From the NCBI GenBank assembly GCA_000934385.1, contig KN880440.1:186001-250000 (forward strand): a stretch of DNA of 64,000 nt, in the 5' to 3' direction. Positions 11,651 to 23,400 of the stretch are shown piece by piece. This stretch comes from Cylindrobasidium torrendii FP15055 ss-10 (lineage: Eukaryota; Basidiomycota; Agaricomycetes; Agaricales; Physalacriaceae). A program made the position numbers and the translations under genes. The notes under the pieces were generated by a model, which did no database searches, was not told the DNA's origin, and saw nothing but the letters and a program-made list of their open reading frames with translations. The first letter of the stretch is position 1. Each line of letters opens with the position of its first letter.

Positions 11651-13519
11651 GTTGATGGTGGTGACCAGTGATAGATTGGGATTATAAGTGTGGGTCGTCG
11701 AATAAGAAGCAAGAGATACAGCTAGGGAGGGCGAGGCGCAGTTTGGTAACGGACAATGGTAACCGTGGCAGATGACTCACTGGATGAGGAGTTGCAAGGA
11801 CAGACGAGTCAACCGTATGAAGCGGACAGCTGGGTGGGCCTGATGATTGAGGAGGGTGGTTTGAAGGGTGTGTGCAGTGGGCCAAGAAGTTTGAAGATTA
11901 TAGGTTTGGACAGGAAGAAAAAGGACGACTGGTCGAATGCGATATCTGGTACGAGCTGATACGTTGCGGAAGGTACAGATGAAGTTTCAATGAGCCGGAG
12001 GGGGAAGTAGAGAGAGAAAGACGGGGAGGAAAGAGGCCACCCAAAGCCAAGGTCAACGGAGAGTGGAACAAGTCGATCGACGGTCCATGAGATAACCCAG
12101 ACTTCAAATTGGAAGCTGCAGCCAAGCGACACCAAACAAAGGGGCCACTTCTAAATGAAATCAACCCGCATCCGGTGCCGCAGCAAGCGCTTTCCCCTTG
12201 ACTTCGACCGAACTTCGACATACAAATGCGTAGCCTTACCCGATAGCTCGCTCATGACACGCAGCACCCAAACAACATCCCCGGAGAGTGACCAACCGCT
12301 TGCTCGCCAGGGCACCATTCTCTAGACTACTGCCCTGCAAAAGTTCCATCCTATATACCATGCACGATGCTCGATAAATGTTCCACTCAGACACAATGAC
12401 CAGAGCCGCGTCATTTTCTATTGTGTTCTTGCAAGAAGAATTGTGTACTATTGCTTTGTCTGCCCTAATTGGACCACTCGGGAGTCAGAGCAACTCCGGC
12501 TCGCTCGGCGCACCTCGCCACATAGTGGGGTTTCCTCGGTACAATTGGGGAATATAACTTGTCCTATGGTACGTATAGGCTTACAGCTGCTCTCGCGGGA
12601 TACACAAGTAGTGGGCGCCATAATACTTGGGTGAATTTCTGCCCGATCGAAATGTGAGCTCACGGCGTTGAACGCCTTTTGTCGTTACTCCCTCATCTTG
12701 CAAAAAATCTCCGAAAGGAAGCCTTCGGGGGCTCCGGCTTCGATGCGAGTGTGAATCCACATAAGTATGAGGCTCGAGTTCGAACATTGAGCTCGCACAG
12801 CTTATGTCATCACAATGTAGAGTTATGATGCAGGGTCCGATCTTAAAACATCATTGACAATGATACGATAAAGCCGTGGTCCTCAATGGCGTGACTAGCC
12901 TTTTGTCAAACTCTTCATGCGCAAGTTAATAAATGACATGAACGAGGCACAAAGGAGAGTCATTCAGAAGTAAGCTTCAGATTTGGGCGATCAAAGCTGT
13001 CGAGAAACGCGTGCATCCTAGTTTGATAGACGGGCTACCAACAGCGCGGGAAAGGCCATTCATTTAGAAGTGAACATTTCCATCCAACAATGAGAATGAT
13101 ATTCGCTCGATTCAAAGTAGACTGAATGCACGTACATACTGAGTCTCATGGAGATCTCCTGCACGAACTACTCGATTGCGTGAAGACCCTTGCCTTCAGT
13201 TCCGAAGTGCTAGTACCGTACTCGGCGACGGCAAAAAGCCCGCACGCATGTCATTATCAGTTTGAGCTTGGTATGCACCTAGTGGCATGCACGCGCGGTA
13301 AGTAGTCAAGAAAGGCTATCGCATCGTGTATCGCACAATCAGTGGAATGCAGCGAGCTACTTTGAGAGTCACTGTGGATGTGAAAACGCGAGGAAGGTTC
13401 GGTGAAATCAATGTACGTGCCGATTGCCTGCCGATCAGCATTAACGCGTCCCCGCACCTCGTGGGTGGCTCAGTTCCCGCCTTCATCTTTCAGTTTTTAT
13501 CTTGGCGTCTAGACAAACC
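11651..13519. other. Long divergent intergenic region
   Basis: About 1.87 kb with no convincing gene, the largest gap in the window. It lies between divergent start codons at 11650 and 13520. From 11680 to about 12200 the minus strand, which is the sense strand of the gene at 11650, is strongly pyrimidine-rich; this fits a long 5' leader or a core promoter. Short open frames are not supported by any family resemblance. No tRNA or repeat seen. Confidence 0.45.
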
Positions 13520-14973
13520 ATGACAGCGTATCCGGCTGGATATGCGCCCTTCGCATACGGCACACCGAACCAACATCCCGGCGCACTCTTCCAGACGCAC
13601 CAGAATCCAAATTACGGCTATAACAACAATCCATCGACGCCGCGTTTTGGGGCTGGTTTTGCTCACGGAACGCCATTCACCAATCCAGTTCCCTTTCCGT
13701 CCTTCTCGCAAACCCGGTCGCCATATACTGCCCAGAATCCCGCTTTCCAGGAGGCCAGCCCACCACCATTTATCCCCCCTGCTCTCAACGGCCAGACCAG
13801 CAGTCACGGGCATGCCGCCGAGCATCAATCATCTACACGGCGCTCTCGCCATAGAAGCAACTCGTCTCCTCACAACGCACCGAATCTATCCAATCGCGCT
13901 GCAGTAAAACGCTCCGCTACCGCCAACGCCGCCGTGCCCTCACCAACACATGGATCGACGTCGAGCCATCGGCATAAACCACGCTCGAATAGCATGAACC
14001 AGGCATCGGGGACTGCACCAAACGGGATGCCTCTCACCAGAAGCCGTACAAAATCTGATGTCAAGGCGTCCATGCCTGAAGTAAAGCGTGAACACGATGA
14101 CTTTGAGACTGGTGCGTCTCATCTGTGTATCACTCCGCGGAGGCTAATTTGAATTCAGAGTTCATCTACATCACTTTCCAAGGCAGTAACGAGCTCATAG
14201 TGGAGTATGCTACAGTACACGCAGCTCGAGAAATACGCGACGAAATGCAGGCCAAATGGCCGGACGGGATCGAGGACACTATAACGAAGGGCCCGCAAAT
14301 GTGTATCAAATTCAAGGGCGCACCATGGAATATGTCAGGTCTTCAAAAATCTCTGTACGTGCGCTACCCTTTTTTCATCCTGTATCTTAATCATCGCCTT
14401 TAGCTCGTGGGACCTCATTCTGGGCCTGTTCAAAGTTTGTGCAGTTAGGGTAGGTGCCTCCCTCCACATACCACACGATGGATGTTGATCAAATGCAAGG
14501 GTTATGGTCTTTCGACAGTTATCAACCTCGGCTTTCCCGTACGATTTCTAGTTCCCTCATGACCCTTGCCATACTCAACCCATTTTCTACGCCAGCCACC
14601 CAAGCTAGTTTTTGTGACACAGCCTCGAGACAAGAGTACTCGTTTCTTCCTAGCATTCTTCTCTAAGAATGGCTTCCGCGTCAACATCGTCAACGCGCCG
14701 GAGGTTGTCGACCGTCTTCTATCACGCGAGATGGAAGCCGCATTCCCCGGATGCATAGAACGGAATGACATTGTTGATGGTGTGAGGTGTATAGAACTAT
14801 CTCGTGATGCTGCTCAGAAAAAGAGTGCGTCGCCTCTGCTCGTGTGCGAATCGTTGCTTACTAGTAGACAGAATCCCGGATGATGCGCGATATACATATA
14901 CCTTCACGAAGTAAGTCTTCCTAACGAGTTCGTGCGGCATCCCTTGATTGTTTTCAGTAAACTTTGCCGTTGA
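13520..14973 (+). CDS. Conserved hypothetical protein with disordered N-terminus
   Basis: Function unknown. The first exon (13520-14113) encodes about 198 residues rich in Ser, Pro, Asn and basic residues (for example STRRSRHRSNSSPH), likely disordered. Then come several short exons forming a folded region: one with EFIYITFQGSNELIVEYAT and WPDGIEDTITKGPQMCIKF, one with SWDLILGLFKVCAV, and one with PPKLVFVTQPRDKSTRFFLAFFSK-like sequence followed by EMEAAFPGCIERNDIVDG. Introns begin GTGCGT, GTACGT, GTAGGT and GTACGA and keep phase. The 3' end is uncertain: the simplest model stops at 14914 or 14973, but another frame stays open to 15145 and looks partly coding. Basic, Ser-rich N-terminus suggests a nuclear protein, which is inference. 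Confidence 0.6.
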
Positions 14974-15374
14974 CGCGGGTTATTTCCTATTGCGAATTAT
15001 CAACTCCTTCGCCCGAGATCCGTACCCATTCAGGCTGGAGTGTACTTTACCTCTGGGTGGTACGTCGAGTTGGGCTCCGGTGCGAACGTCGGAGATTGGC
15101 ACACAGAAGGAAATCTATGTGTTTTCGGGGATGGAGCCTATCTAGGGCGGCATTCTTCTTCCCTGTACTTTACGATTTTCACGACACTCTTGTAGCTCAC
15201 TGCTCTCCAACTCTGTATTATCTATGGTTTCCTGTATTTACTGTTATTTTGCTATCAAATTGAACAACGACGAGTAGAGTCCGCGAGATTTAGTGCGAGT
15301 CAGGGTCGATCAATAATAACCCGTTTTCTCTTACGCCCATCTTGACATCGACCGAGCGCCGAATACGCACACGC
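14974..15374. other. Short intergenic region before MPC1
   Basis: About 400 bp. The left part may still belong to the 3' end of the preceding gene; the right part should hold the MPC1 promoter. Nothing else recognised. Confidence 0.35.
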
Positions 15375-15995
15375 CATGGCCACCTTCATGAACTGGATCA
15401 AGTCGCCCGCAGCGAGGGAATATTTCTTCAGTGCGTCCGGTTTCCGAGCGTGTCGTGTGCGCGAACGCTGGCTGATTTGAACGAACCGTTTAGGCACGCA
15501 CTTTTGGGGCCCCGTAAGTCTGCCCCATTGCCCCATCATAATAGTCCAGGCCGACCTATCGTGTCCACGCAGGTAGCAAACTGGGGCTTGCCGTTGGCTG
15601 CATTGGCCGACCTTGCCAAGGATGAGGAGTACATTTCCGGGTCGATGACTTCGACGTTGATGGTCTACTCGTGCGTGTGCATTTGAATTGATTTTTATGT
15701 CTTACTAACCTATGTGTAGTATGGTGTTCATGCGCTTTGGTATCTTACATCCTCCAGTCCTACATTCCCGGTCACTCACCACAGAAATTCAGCTTGGCGC
15801 GTGCAGCCTCGCAACTACCTACTTTTCGCATGTCATACGACAAACGCCCTTGCGCAAGGTGTTCAAGACGTGCGCTTTGCAAACTACTGGTACAACGGGG
15901 GTCGAGAAAAGAAGTTGGGTCTCACTGGAGAGGTCAAGGGCAAGGTCACCGAAGCCATCGAGGCCGCGAAGGATGCCGCGAAGAAGGCCCCGTAG
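15375..15995 (+). CDS. MPC1: Mitochondrial pyruvate carrier subunit MPC1
   Basis: Inner-membrane subunit that imports pyruvate into the mitochondrial matrix together with an MPC2/3-type partner. Five exons: 15375-15430, 15494-15513, 15573-15670, 15720-15739 and 15793-15995. Two exons are only 20 nt long. The joined protein starts [18 protein letters not shown], continues [19 protein letters not shown], which is the family hallmark, then [30 protein letters not shown] and a Lys/Ala-rich C-terminal tail. About 130 residues, as expected. Two introns begin GTGCGT. Another + strand frame (15737-16282) is open through the last exon and is probably a shadow. Confidence 0.96.
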
Positions 15996-16848
15996 ACGGT
16001 CGCTGGCTTTCCTTCCCAACTTCATTTACCCATTGCTTGAAATTGATACTGCCGTACACCTTCTGCTCCAAACCTCCGCGAATTGTCTTTGCAAGGCTCT
16101 GTCCCGAGTCAAGTAACCATCCGGTACTATTTGCAGTCACCCTTCCGTTGTTCGGCAGCCTACGGGACTCGACGACAGCTAGGACAGTGATTCCTCAGTT
16201 GGTGCCAGCGAATGCATCGTGTACAGCGAGCGGAATTGGGAATCAATCTCAGCAAGCCTTCCAGGTCTTCTGGATGCCGTGAGCATTGATGACACCGCCG
16301 GGCTCAGCAGCACGACACTTCGAACGGAGGGTACGGCATTACTCGACGACGCTATCGGCATGATGACTAGTTTCTTCGACCTGTATTGATTCGGACTGGA
16401 AGACCGAAGAGAGAAAGGCTGGAGAAAGGTCCAAGTAGTGAAGTCAAAATCTCCAATTGGATTTATGAGTGACCGAAGTGATTGCCAACAAGAACATCAT
16501 GGCCTACGAGCTGAGACTAGAGTTTTAACCTGCTACATATTGATTTGCCTTGTCAATGACGAGACATGCTGCCTCCGCTGGCTGTTACTCACGACGAAAC
16601 CCAGCAGGCCACAGAGGACTGGCAGAGGATACGGTACTCATGTACTTCACTGACATGCCAATATTCTCACCAGGCTTATATAACCTTAAGAATAAGAAAA
16701 GCTAACTGCAAGATATGTAAAATGTTTGCAGTGGTACATATGTATGAAGGCGAATGGTTCGTAGAAAATACATGCGTGGGCCTCAAAATGAAGCAACCAG
16801 CAAAAGAGTAAGTGGTGTACATGTCCGCCGAAACTCAATACAAGGTCA
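15996..16848. other. Convergent intergenic region with a coding-like fragment
   Basis: About 850 bp between the stops of MPC1 and the minus-strand membrane protein gene. It should contain both 3' UTRs. One piece at 16183-16389 looks coding (listed separately). The rest shows nothing recognisable. Confidence 0.4.
16183..16389 (+). pseudogene. Possible orphan exon or gene fragment
   Basis: After an acceptor-like CAGCTAG there is a 69-codon open frame ending TGA at 16387-16389. It reads DSDSSVGASECIVYSE, then WESISASLPGLLDAVSI and DDAIGMMTSFFDLY. Composition and codon choice look like real coding sequence, and it has an acidic, amphipathic character. No start codon or convincing upstream exon was found, because stops close the frames between it and MPC1. 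It may be a remnant of a deleted gene, a terminal exon of a small unrecognised gene, or chance. Family unknown. Confidence 0.25.
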
Positions 16849-19800
16849 CTGACCAACTACCGGCGCTCGTCGTGGACGCTCGTATGCGTCGTCATCTAAT
16901 TCTCCTGGTGCAAGGGTCGGCCCTCCAATGACAGCCCCCTTCAATTTAGGACGGTATGTCCCCGACATTTGTACGGCCATCCGTCCTGGCATCGTTGGTC
17001 GTGGACCTAGAGGACTACTGCGCGCAATGTATGGACCACCACCTGATGACATCGTGGCCTTTGCCAGTGTCGACGGGACCATGGTCGTTGACGTGACATT
17101 GCCCAGTAAGAATGGCCGCAAGCGATCTATAGAGGGTCGTCGCTGGACACTTTCGTCTCCCGGCTCAGATTGCCTCGAGTCCGCTGTCGACACAATGGCG
17201 CTTTCGTCCACCGATTCAACATCACTCAGCTCTGGAACCTTGGTTGGAGGTCTAAAAGCACTTCCTCTCTGATTCTGCGATGGTTCTGTGAGATCTACAC
17301 AGCGAAAGAAGTGAGCAGAAGAGTTGAGCAACTAGAACGAAGAAACAAACCATCGATGAAGGATGTCACGTCGTACTGTGTCCCCACAGAATCCGTCGAA
17401 CGCACATGGGAAGGTTTCGGACGACCCGGCGACACTGGAATCGGCGACACGACAGGACTACTGCCAAACGAATCCTTGCGCCCCTCGTCGCTAGCAAAGA
17501 CAGGCTTTGGGAGCTCGATGCTTGGCTTTGGGCGTAGGATCATCGGTGGAGTAGCTTTGGGTGGAGAGAGCGGCACAACGGGGCTCGGGGGACGCGTTGA
17601 TTGTATGTCCGCCTCGTCCTTCTCGTCAACTTCAACAAGCGGCACGTTGCTGGTCACAGGAGGCTCTGGGAATACACTCAATGAGAAAACACTGCGCGAC
17701 GACCCCGGAGTGGTCGTGCCGGGCCTACCACCACCACTGGAAGAGCTAGGTGTCCTTACGAACCCAAGTTGCTTTTTGTTTGGTGGAGGCGATGTAGGGG
17801 GCGCGAATGTCGTATAGGCAGAGTCTCGTGGGGTGAAAAGCTTCAGCGCAGCAATACTTCTATCAAGCTCGCTTTGTTGGCGCAAAAGCTCCTCGAATGA
17901 GCTATCGCTTACGCGCTCTGGAGTCTTCATGTTTATGCGAGGAGATGGCGCACTGTCGAGCGACACGGGTCGAGGAGACTTCAGAGGCGGGGGAACTGGC
18001 GAAGGGCCGTATGCAGTGTATGTGGACGCAGCATCGTACCCAGAGATTGTAGACATGCCACGGGTAGGCGACGACTTTCGTGTTGCAAAAGATAGACCAC
18101 GAGTTGGAGACGAGCGTCGAGGGAGAGGATATTCCAATTCTCTTGACGGCGAGGATCTGCGTGTTGGAAGCGTCCCAAAGGAGACCCCCGAGTCTCGTCT
18201 TGTAGCGTTGACGATACCTTCTAGTCCATACACAGGAGAATCGTTCCCTGGGCGGGAGAATGAGGGAGGAACGGGCACAAACGACTCTTGACTGTCGCCC
18301 ATGTTGTAGTACGATGGTATGGAAATGTTGGTGTTGCGAGACGGGGCCGCCATAGGTTCAGCGACGAACCGAGAGTCAAGGGGAGCTTCATAAGGGTTGA
18401 AAACGACTGTATCCTCCTGTGCGATAACATTGTCGCCCTCGCGTTGTGAACGGTAGCCGTCTTGAGATTCGCTATTTATGCTGGGCGTCCTTCCACTATC
18501 TTGTTCCCGACGAATAGGTCGGTCAGACCGTTCGTCAGGTTGGTAGAATATCATCCCTCCGCCACCACTCTCTAGATCTGGTTCGCGCTTGCGACTGGAT
18601 GGGGCGTACATGGCCGCTGTCGATATGGGAGTAAATGCAATTGGGGCAGGTTGCAATGCAGCATTTGGTTGTCTGTAAGGGTGGTCCTGTATCACCTGGA
18701 AAGAGAGACGCCGGGGAGATAGCATCTTGGGTGCCGATATTTCGACGGGTTGCTGCTTCTCATCGTACCGCAGAGTTGGTCGATTTTCGATAGGCAGACT
18801 TCGGATACGTTCGAGCTGGTCGTCCTCGGGTAGGTACGACATGGCGAGGAGGTATACAATCAGAATGTACAGCTCAGCCGCCCGCAAAAATCGGCCGAGA
18901 ACCGTATCCTCGAGATCGACTGTAAGGGGTATCAGAACGTACGCTCACAAGGACAATAGGGAGAATGCACGGACAGAAGAGGAGGTTGCCGACACCGAGG
19001 CCAATGCTAAGAAACACCGTTAGCATCACCAAAAGTATGCAAGTCAATATCCCAACCTAATCAAAAGGGAGGTGATAGGAAAGAGGTAGAGCCCAAATGT
19101 CGTCCACCGGGGAACTGTGTTGCACAAGTAAACATTGAGTAGGAGTTTGCAGACAAACAGCCCGCTTGTTGCCAGTTCCATGGTACTTGCGGAGATGTAC
19201 AAGGTTCCGAAATTGTGCTGGATCAATCTCCATAGGATCTGGAGAACGGCAATGGCAATGCACAAACCCAACAGGAGCCACCTGATAACGAATCCGAGGT
19301 ATCCCCAGCGATTCCAGCTGCTGCTATGGGCATAGTAGAACGGGTGATAGGCTTCGCCTGGACCGGGAGTTCGTCGCTGCTCTCCGCGGGGACGCTTCGC
19401 GACAAAGAACCAATAGAACATCAAGCGGAATCCGTGGGATAGGGAGAGCATGACTTCGCGAGTGTTGACAAGGCCAGTGACAGTTTGCAGACCTGTGCCT
19501 GCTGCGACTTCCTGTTGACCTCGTTCGAGGAGTTGGCTGAGATCGAAGACTGAAGCACCGAAAGCGAGGAGAGCAGACATGTACAGTGAAAGCGTTGTTC
19601 TACGTGTGACGTTAGCGACGGGGAAACGAAGGCGGGATTGGACGCACAAGTCGATTTTCCTAACGACGAACATAAAGGTGGCAACTCCAAAGGTCATCAC
19701 ACCGACGCAAAAGAAAGGGATATTCTGCAATGTGATGGATTAATGTCTGTCTTATGGTGTTGATACTCTTGCCCACCAGAAGGATAGATTCAATCTATCA

Positions 19801-20320
19801 AAGCTGGTCAGTCTGATCACATTTCAATAAAACCATGGGATGGTACGCACAGCGCTGTCATCGCTGAGCGTAAGGCTGGCCCGACGGCTCAGGTCCATAG
19901 ATATCGCTGTCACTTCCACAAGCCACTCCAGCGTTGCGCCTGAGAGATGGTTCTGTGCGCCTTCGCTGGCTGGTGTTATCCTAAGGGGTACGGCGGGGTT
20001 CAAACGAGTGACGGGGTGCAACCATCCGCGAAGAATGGTGAAATAGGGCGCAAAGACCAGCGGTGCGAACTCTCCAGCCTGAACCGGCCAGGGATTTCAC
20101 GACCGTGCAACCGTGGTGATAGACGTCGAAAGAAAAGGCGGAGAAACGAAAAGCTCCGCGTGGACCAGCACTTGCTCGTTGGAACAGAAAGACAATTGGG
20201 CCTCCAGGGCGCACGCACAAGCTCACCGTGGTTAGAATCTCTGTAGAACGTCCGCTTGACAACGCCATCCGGGCCCAGCGCCAATGATCCCATCAACCTG
20301 AACTTAATTCGATTGGCCAT
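16849..20320 (-). CDS. Multi-pass membrane protein with long Ser/Pro-rich cytoplasmic tail
   Basis: Family not recognised. Proposed start is the ATG at 20320 (MANRIKFRLMGSLALGPDG). Several short exons follow, including one of only 18 nt (IESILL). The central region (about 19.73-18.85 kb) has about seven hydrophobic segments, for example NIPFFCVGVMTFGVATFMFVV, LSLYMSALLAFGASVF, WLLLGLCIAIAVLQILW, ELATSGLFVCKLLLNVYL and AELYILIVYLLAMSYL. It looks like a seven-helix receptor-like or transporter-like core. A tail of about 650 residues follows, rich in S-P and R-x-x-S sites, with a short repeat (SSPTRG) and a final exon at 17294-16849. The intron 17350-17295 is phase 1 and well supported. N-terminal exon joins are tentative. 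The tail suggests phosphorylation control at the plasma membrane or endomembranes (inference). Confidence 0.7.
18058..18175 (-). repeat. Short R/K-SSP-T/S-R repeat in the membrane protein tail
   Basis: Three in-frame copies of a motif of the form R-(R/K)-S-S-P-(T/S)-R occur about 11-15 residues apart (RRSSPSRE, RRSSPTRG, RKSSPTRG). Each combines a basic residue with S-P, a typical target for proline-directed or basophilic kinases or for 14-3-3 binding. Confidence 0.7.
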
Positions 20321-20480
20321 CCACTTGCCGTCTGCCGCTATGACCGATATGTGCGAAATGCTGCCTACACTTTCGGGGCAAGCTGAGATACCTATGTACA
20401 ACATATCTACGTGTAACTAACATTCTTGAGTGGTCATAAAGTCCATTAGATGGTGCATATCAAGCGGTCATTGTCCTTCC
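20321..20480. promoter_or_regulatory. Short tandem intergenic region
   Basis: 160 bp between the stop of the LIM gene (upstream, minus strand) and the proposed start of the membrane protein gene. It must hold the LIM 3' UTR and the next promoter, which is very tight for a tandem pair; a more upstream start or read-through transcription is possible. Confidence 0.3.
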
Positions 20481-23400
20481 TTAACTATCTTGGCTCTTCC
20501 CGCCCGTCATCTGCCTAACCAAGAACATTCCCCGACCAGCATCCATGCTCTTGGGCCTGCTCATCCCGTGCCCTCCAATTACACTCCGCGGGCGAGGACG
20601 CACGCCCATCTGCTTCGTCGGGCTTAAACTCCTAGGCGGCGCCGCTGCTGAGGCACCACCAGTCATCTGGCGAAGAAGGGAACCTTCATTGCTGCCCATC
20701 CCAGTGAAATGACGAGCCAGAGTAGTCGTTCCCGAGAGCTGTGTCGGAACCTGGGGGCCAGTATTGGAGGGAACAACGGGACGAGTAGGAGACGGTCCTC
20801 GTGAAGTAGCCAAGAGGAGCTATATGAAAAGTGAGTATCTCTGGCTGCAAACAGAGGAGATACACGCACAAGACAGTCACGACACCACACATTGTTATCC
20901 TCATCGGTCTTTGCTGAGCTATCCAGACGTTTCCCGCATCCTGCTTCTCCTTTCCTCTTACCCTGCCGCGCGCGCTCATACGCAGGCGTGCCAGGATTGG
21001 TTGGCTTCCCGCCGCAGAGCAAGCAGCCAGAATGCCAACGTGTTCCCTGTGGTCCCGGAACGACTCCACGCTCCATGACTGACACAGGCTTTTGGCAGCC
21101 AGGACAGTAGGATGAACCTCCAAAGCGAGGCGCAGCACTGCTGACAACAGGTGTTGTCGGGCGCATGTACCGAGCCGATTCGCGCCGCGGCGATGGCGGC
21201 GTCGACAACGACGCTTTGGGAGACGGGGGTGCAGCCAATGTGTTCGACCTTGGCTTGACCGTCGCGGTGGCAGGAGTTGTCCTCGGATTATAATTGCCAG
21301 AGTTAGAGCTGGTCATCGTCGTGGTCGTGGTTGTGGTTGTAGTCGTGATCGTTCCGCCAGGTGTCAGCTGGGACATAGGCTTGCGTACGGGTGATAATTT
21401 CGGAGATGGAGAATCAATGCTATATCGTGTTGAACGTTGTGGCGGGGAGCACTGAAGCGAAAGTTAGTCATTCATGTATCAAAACAAATGGAATGAACGA
21501 ACTTCGAGATGCGATGGACCTTTGGGGCCACGCACAAACATTGCCTGCCCTTGAACACCCTCTTTGAACGGAAGTTCGCAGACATGGCATTTGAAGCAAT
21601 TCTGATGATAAGTTTCCATGTGTCCAATCTCGTCGGGGACTGTAACATATCTCCCGGCCGACGCAACAGAGAACAATTTCCTGTGGCACTTGGCGCAATT
21701 CATGCTTGCGTTCTCGACCACGGAGGAAGACGCAGGAGGAGGAGAGCGCGCGCTTGCAGCAGGCGGCCTGGCTTCTGGGGTAGGCTGCTTGACTGGCTCT
21801 GAAAACAAGTTGGGTCGGGGTGAGCTGCGTCGGTCGTCGTCACTGTTACTGCTACTGTCGAAGCTAAACACACGGGTTGAGTTTTGAACCTGACTGGGAG
21901 AGTCAAAGCCGTGGAGGTAAGGAGAGTCGAGGTTGAGAGAAGACATTGTCGAAGCATCGTCCATAGAAATGTCGGAGACCAGCGATGGGGTAGAAGTAGA
22001 CATGGGGGACGAAATGGGTGAATTCTTTGAGTAAAGTGAGGGTGATGTTATCGCAGTGTGTGGCAACTTCTTGTCGTCAGTCTTCTTGGGCGTCGAGGGA
22101 GGACTTGGCACTGGGGTAGGAAGCGAGGGTGCAGGCTCCTTCACGGGCGAAGATGGAGTAGATTTGAACTCCATGCTCCTCCTTGCATCGGGCCTGTTCG
22201 AGAGTTTAAACCTGTCATAACGCCCCTTGGACGTGGGACTCGTGAGTTCGTTTGAGTCCTGGGGAGTCTGTGACTTTGTCGACCCCGAAGTGGGGGACGA
22301 AATCGAATACCGCGACGCTGCGCTGATGGAGTTTCGTGCCAGGGACTCGCGAGAAGAGGTCGAAACGGAGTTGCGCACAGGCGAGCTGATCGAGTTACGC
22401 GAAGGTGAGCTAATTGACGTTCGTGAAGGCGAACTGATGGATTCGCGAACGGGGGAGCTGAATGAGTTTCGCGTGGGCGAGCGGGGAGAACCGCGCACAG
22501 GCGAACTGAACGATTCATGCGAGGAAACTCGAGCCGGCTCTCGAGAAGGAAATGAGATGGGTGTCGAAGGAGAGGAGGTAGAAGCGGACGTGGATTTTCG
22601 TGACGGTGAGCTCAGCGTTGCACGGGCTGAAACGAGGGACATAGGCGTAATGGACGCGCGCGACGCTGAATCTGACGGTCTTGGGGCAGGAACAGTGGGT
22701 CGCGGAGAGTCCATTGTTGGGCTAGAAGGACGACTTTTGACAATACCCAATCGCTGTTCTAGCTCTTGGATATGGAAGCTCTCCTTGCGCTCGCGTTGAT
22801 ATCCTCCGGTCATGGGCGTACTCGGGCTGCCAGGTGTTCCGGCTAGACTGGCAATATTCACGCTAGATCGCTTCTTCTTGGGTGTTGAGTCGCGCCTGAG
22901 GCAGCTGTCGAAGCAGGCCTGGCATGATGGGCGGCCCAGGAGATCGACCATGGGATTGTCGCCTATCCATTTGTCGCACCCATTGCAATTGAAGCACTTT
23001 TTGTGCCAGAACTGGGAGATAATAAGGTGAGTGCTCCACAAAGAATTCTTAGTGGCACGCACCTGGTCCGCCACTTCAACAAATCCACCTGCCGATTTCA
23101 GAGTCATAACATCCTTCCCGCAACTAGCACACGGGCCTTTCGAGCCTCCGTTTTTTGTGAAGCAAGGCAGACAGTAAAAGGATCCCTCCTCGGAGGAGGG
23201 ATATATAGTTGCATCAGGAGGGAAGACATCCGCACAACCTGTAGCCCATTTAGTAATTACGTTAGACGCTGGACTAGGATCGCTTGGTTCGGGGCGCACA
23301 CATCCCCCACAAAAAGTCTCAAAGGATATCATCTTGGTGGGTAGTCCATGGTCGCACAACCACCGGATTTACCGATGATCCATAGTCCAATCCTTGTAAA

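Noticed and set aside
11147..11671. 174-codon open frame antisense to the Q/N-rich gene
   Set aside because: It mirrors CAG/AAC-rich coding DNA (Leu/Val-rich in translation) and crosses the promoter; no family resemblance.
15737..16282. 181-codon plus-strand frame overlapping the last MPC1 exon
   Set aside because: Starts inside an MPC1 exon in another frame and is rich in Arg/Gly/Cys; MPC1 itself is secure. Only the distinct segment at 16183-16389 in another frame was kept as a weak candidate.
22290..22530. Regularly spaced repeats considered as a CRISPR-like array
   Set aside because: Units are contiguous, degenerate and in frame within a coding linker; no spacers, and this is nuclear fungal DNA.
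22227..22799. 190-codon open frame antisense to the LIM gene
   Set aside because: It is the shadow of the tandem repeat and Ser-rich coding sequence on the minus strand; it is Glu/Gly/Arg-repetitive and lacks any domain.
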